The position numbers and the translations under genes are program-made. Positions 63,448-64,000 of a stretch of 64,000 bases of DNA are shown here, piece by piece; the first letter of the stretch is position 1, and each line of letters opens with the position of its first letter. The stretch is taken from assembly GCF_000024205.1 (NCBI RefSeq), contig NC_013216.1, positions 744,001 through 808,000 on the forward strand, read 5' to 3'. Below the pieces are notes generated by a model, which was given only the letters and a program-made list of their open reading frames with translations, searched no databases and was not told the origin of the DNA. Source of the DNA: Desulfofarcimen acetoxidans DSM 771. Lineage in GTDB: Bacteria; Bacillota; Desulfotomaculia; Desulfotomaculales; Desulfofarciminaceae.

Positions 63448-64000
63448 GTGCTTGTAGTTGATTTTTTGGCAGTGGTTTTTCTGATGTCAGGCTTATTAAT
63501 GCTGGCCGGCAAGAGTATTCCGAATAATATAAATCTGCTGGCTGTTCAGTCCCTGGCTTTAAGCAGCATGGCTTTCTATATGGGTTATAACCAGGGTGCA
63601 AATGGTACACATATGTTTTTAGTGGGCGGGTTGACCCTGCTAATCAAGGTGGTTATTCTGCCCTGGGTGCTCTTTAAGCTGGTTTACAGCGTTAAGGTTG
63701 ACCGGGAAGCTTCCCTTTCCGTGGGTTTGATTCCTTCTATTTTAATAGGCATATTATTAATAGGTCTTTCTTATGACTATGCAGTACCTGTTCTGCTGGA
63801 GGAACTCCCCGGAGGTCACCTGCTTTCAGCCGCTCTATCCACAGTTTTGCTGGGCTGTTTTTTTATGATCAGCAGGCGAACCGCTATAAGCCAGTTAATT
63901 GGTATAGTAGTTATGGAAAACGGGTTGTTTTTGTGCGCTGTTGCTGTTACCGGAGGCATGCCTCTGATTATTGAACTGGGTATTTTCTTTGACGTTTTAG
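63448..64000 (+). CDS. hyfE: Hydrogenase-4 component E-like subunit, 5' part
   Basis: Starts at GTG 63448 after GGGGGGGTTAGG and stays open to the window end (184 codons). Six or more membrane segments; LLAVQSLALSSMAFYMGY, LIKVVILPWVLFKL and SQLIGIVVMENGLFL are the NuoK/HyfE-type motifs. The rest of the operon, with the catalytic hydrogenase subunits if present, lies beyond the window. Confidence 0.88.
   Translation, partial: MLVVDFLAVVFLMSGLLMLAGKSIPNNINLLAVQSLALSSMAFYMGYNQGANGTHMFLVGGLTLLIKVVILPWVLFKLVYSVKVDREASLSVGLIPSILIGILLIGLSYDYAVPVLLEELPGGHLLSAALSTVLLGCFFMISRRTAISQLIGIVVMENGLFLCAVAVTGGMPLIIELGIFFDVL

Overview
The window looks like chromosome of a spore-forming, anaerobic Firmicute of the Desulfotomaculum/Pelotomaculum (Peptococcaceae) type. 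This is an inference from protein style, frequent TTG/GTG starts behind strong AGGAGG-type ribosome sites, the forespore protein Tlp, a GerAB germination permease, gatCAB, a TrpR-family regulator ahead of the his genes, and a membrane hydrogenase module of the Hyf type.

Layout. 1-3173: end of a purine operon (purN partial, purH, purD). 3174-14750: an AT-rich accessory island full of mobile-element debris and small genes: a membrane zincin, a broken IS1634-like transposase, two short genes that appear to start at ATA, a Rpn/PD-(D/E)XK gene, an internally deleted DDE transposase, a GNAT toxin-antitoxin pair, a 187-bp MITE-like element, a terminase fragment, a deleted IS200/IS605 element and an IS630 transposase. 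A 31-bp direct repeat lies at 3657 and 14654. 14761-23899: histidine biosynthesis (TrpR-like regulator, hisZ, hisG, a solo IS607 recombinase, hisD-C-B-H-A-F-IE). 23983-33754: a small unknown gene, pcrA, amj, a compact globin sensor, ligA and gatCAB. 34002-42548: a large c-di-GMP protein, tlp, DUF4446, an NCS2 permease, a YdjM-like hydrolase, deoC and zinc-ribbon genes. 42799-46950: a small unknown gene and aroA-aroC-aroB. 46952-53146: a GGDEF remnant, an ABC-F ATPase, gerAB, a cupin, DUF378, SET and homocitrate synthase genes, and a starch-binding module. 53314-57097: a GT4 glycosyltransferase and a nucleotidyltransferase/phosphomannomutase fusion. 57233-64000: a sigma-54 two-component system divergent from hyfB-hyfC-hyfE, which runs off the end.

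Main regulatory reading. The 416-bp gap between the sensor kinase and hyfB holds a good sigma-54 (-24/-12) promoter facing hyfB and four related palindromes upstream of it, suggesting that the adjacent NtrC-type regulator drives the hydrogenase operon. Forespore (sigma-G-like) promoters with the same 17-bp spacing precede tlp and gerAB. A short palindrome next to the promoter of the TrpR-like gene is a candidate operator for histidine control.

Odd points are the IS607-type recombinase sitting inside the his operon and overlapping hisD by ATGA in the place where its own tnpB would be, and two neighbouring island genes whose well-placed ribosome sites point to ATA codons. No CRISPR array, rRNA or tRNA was seen.
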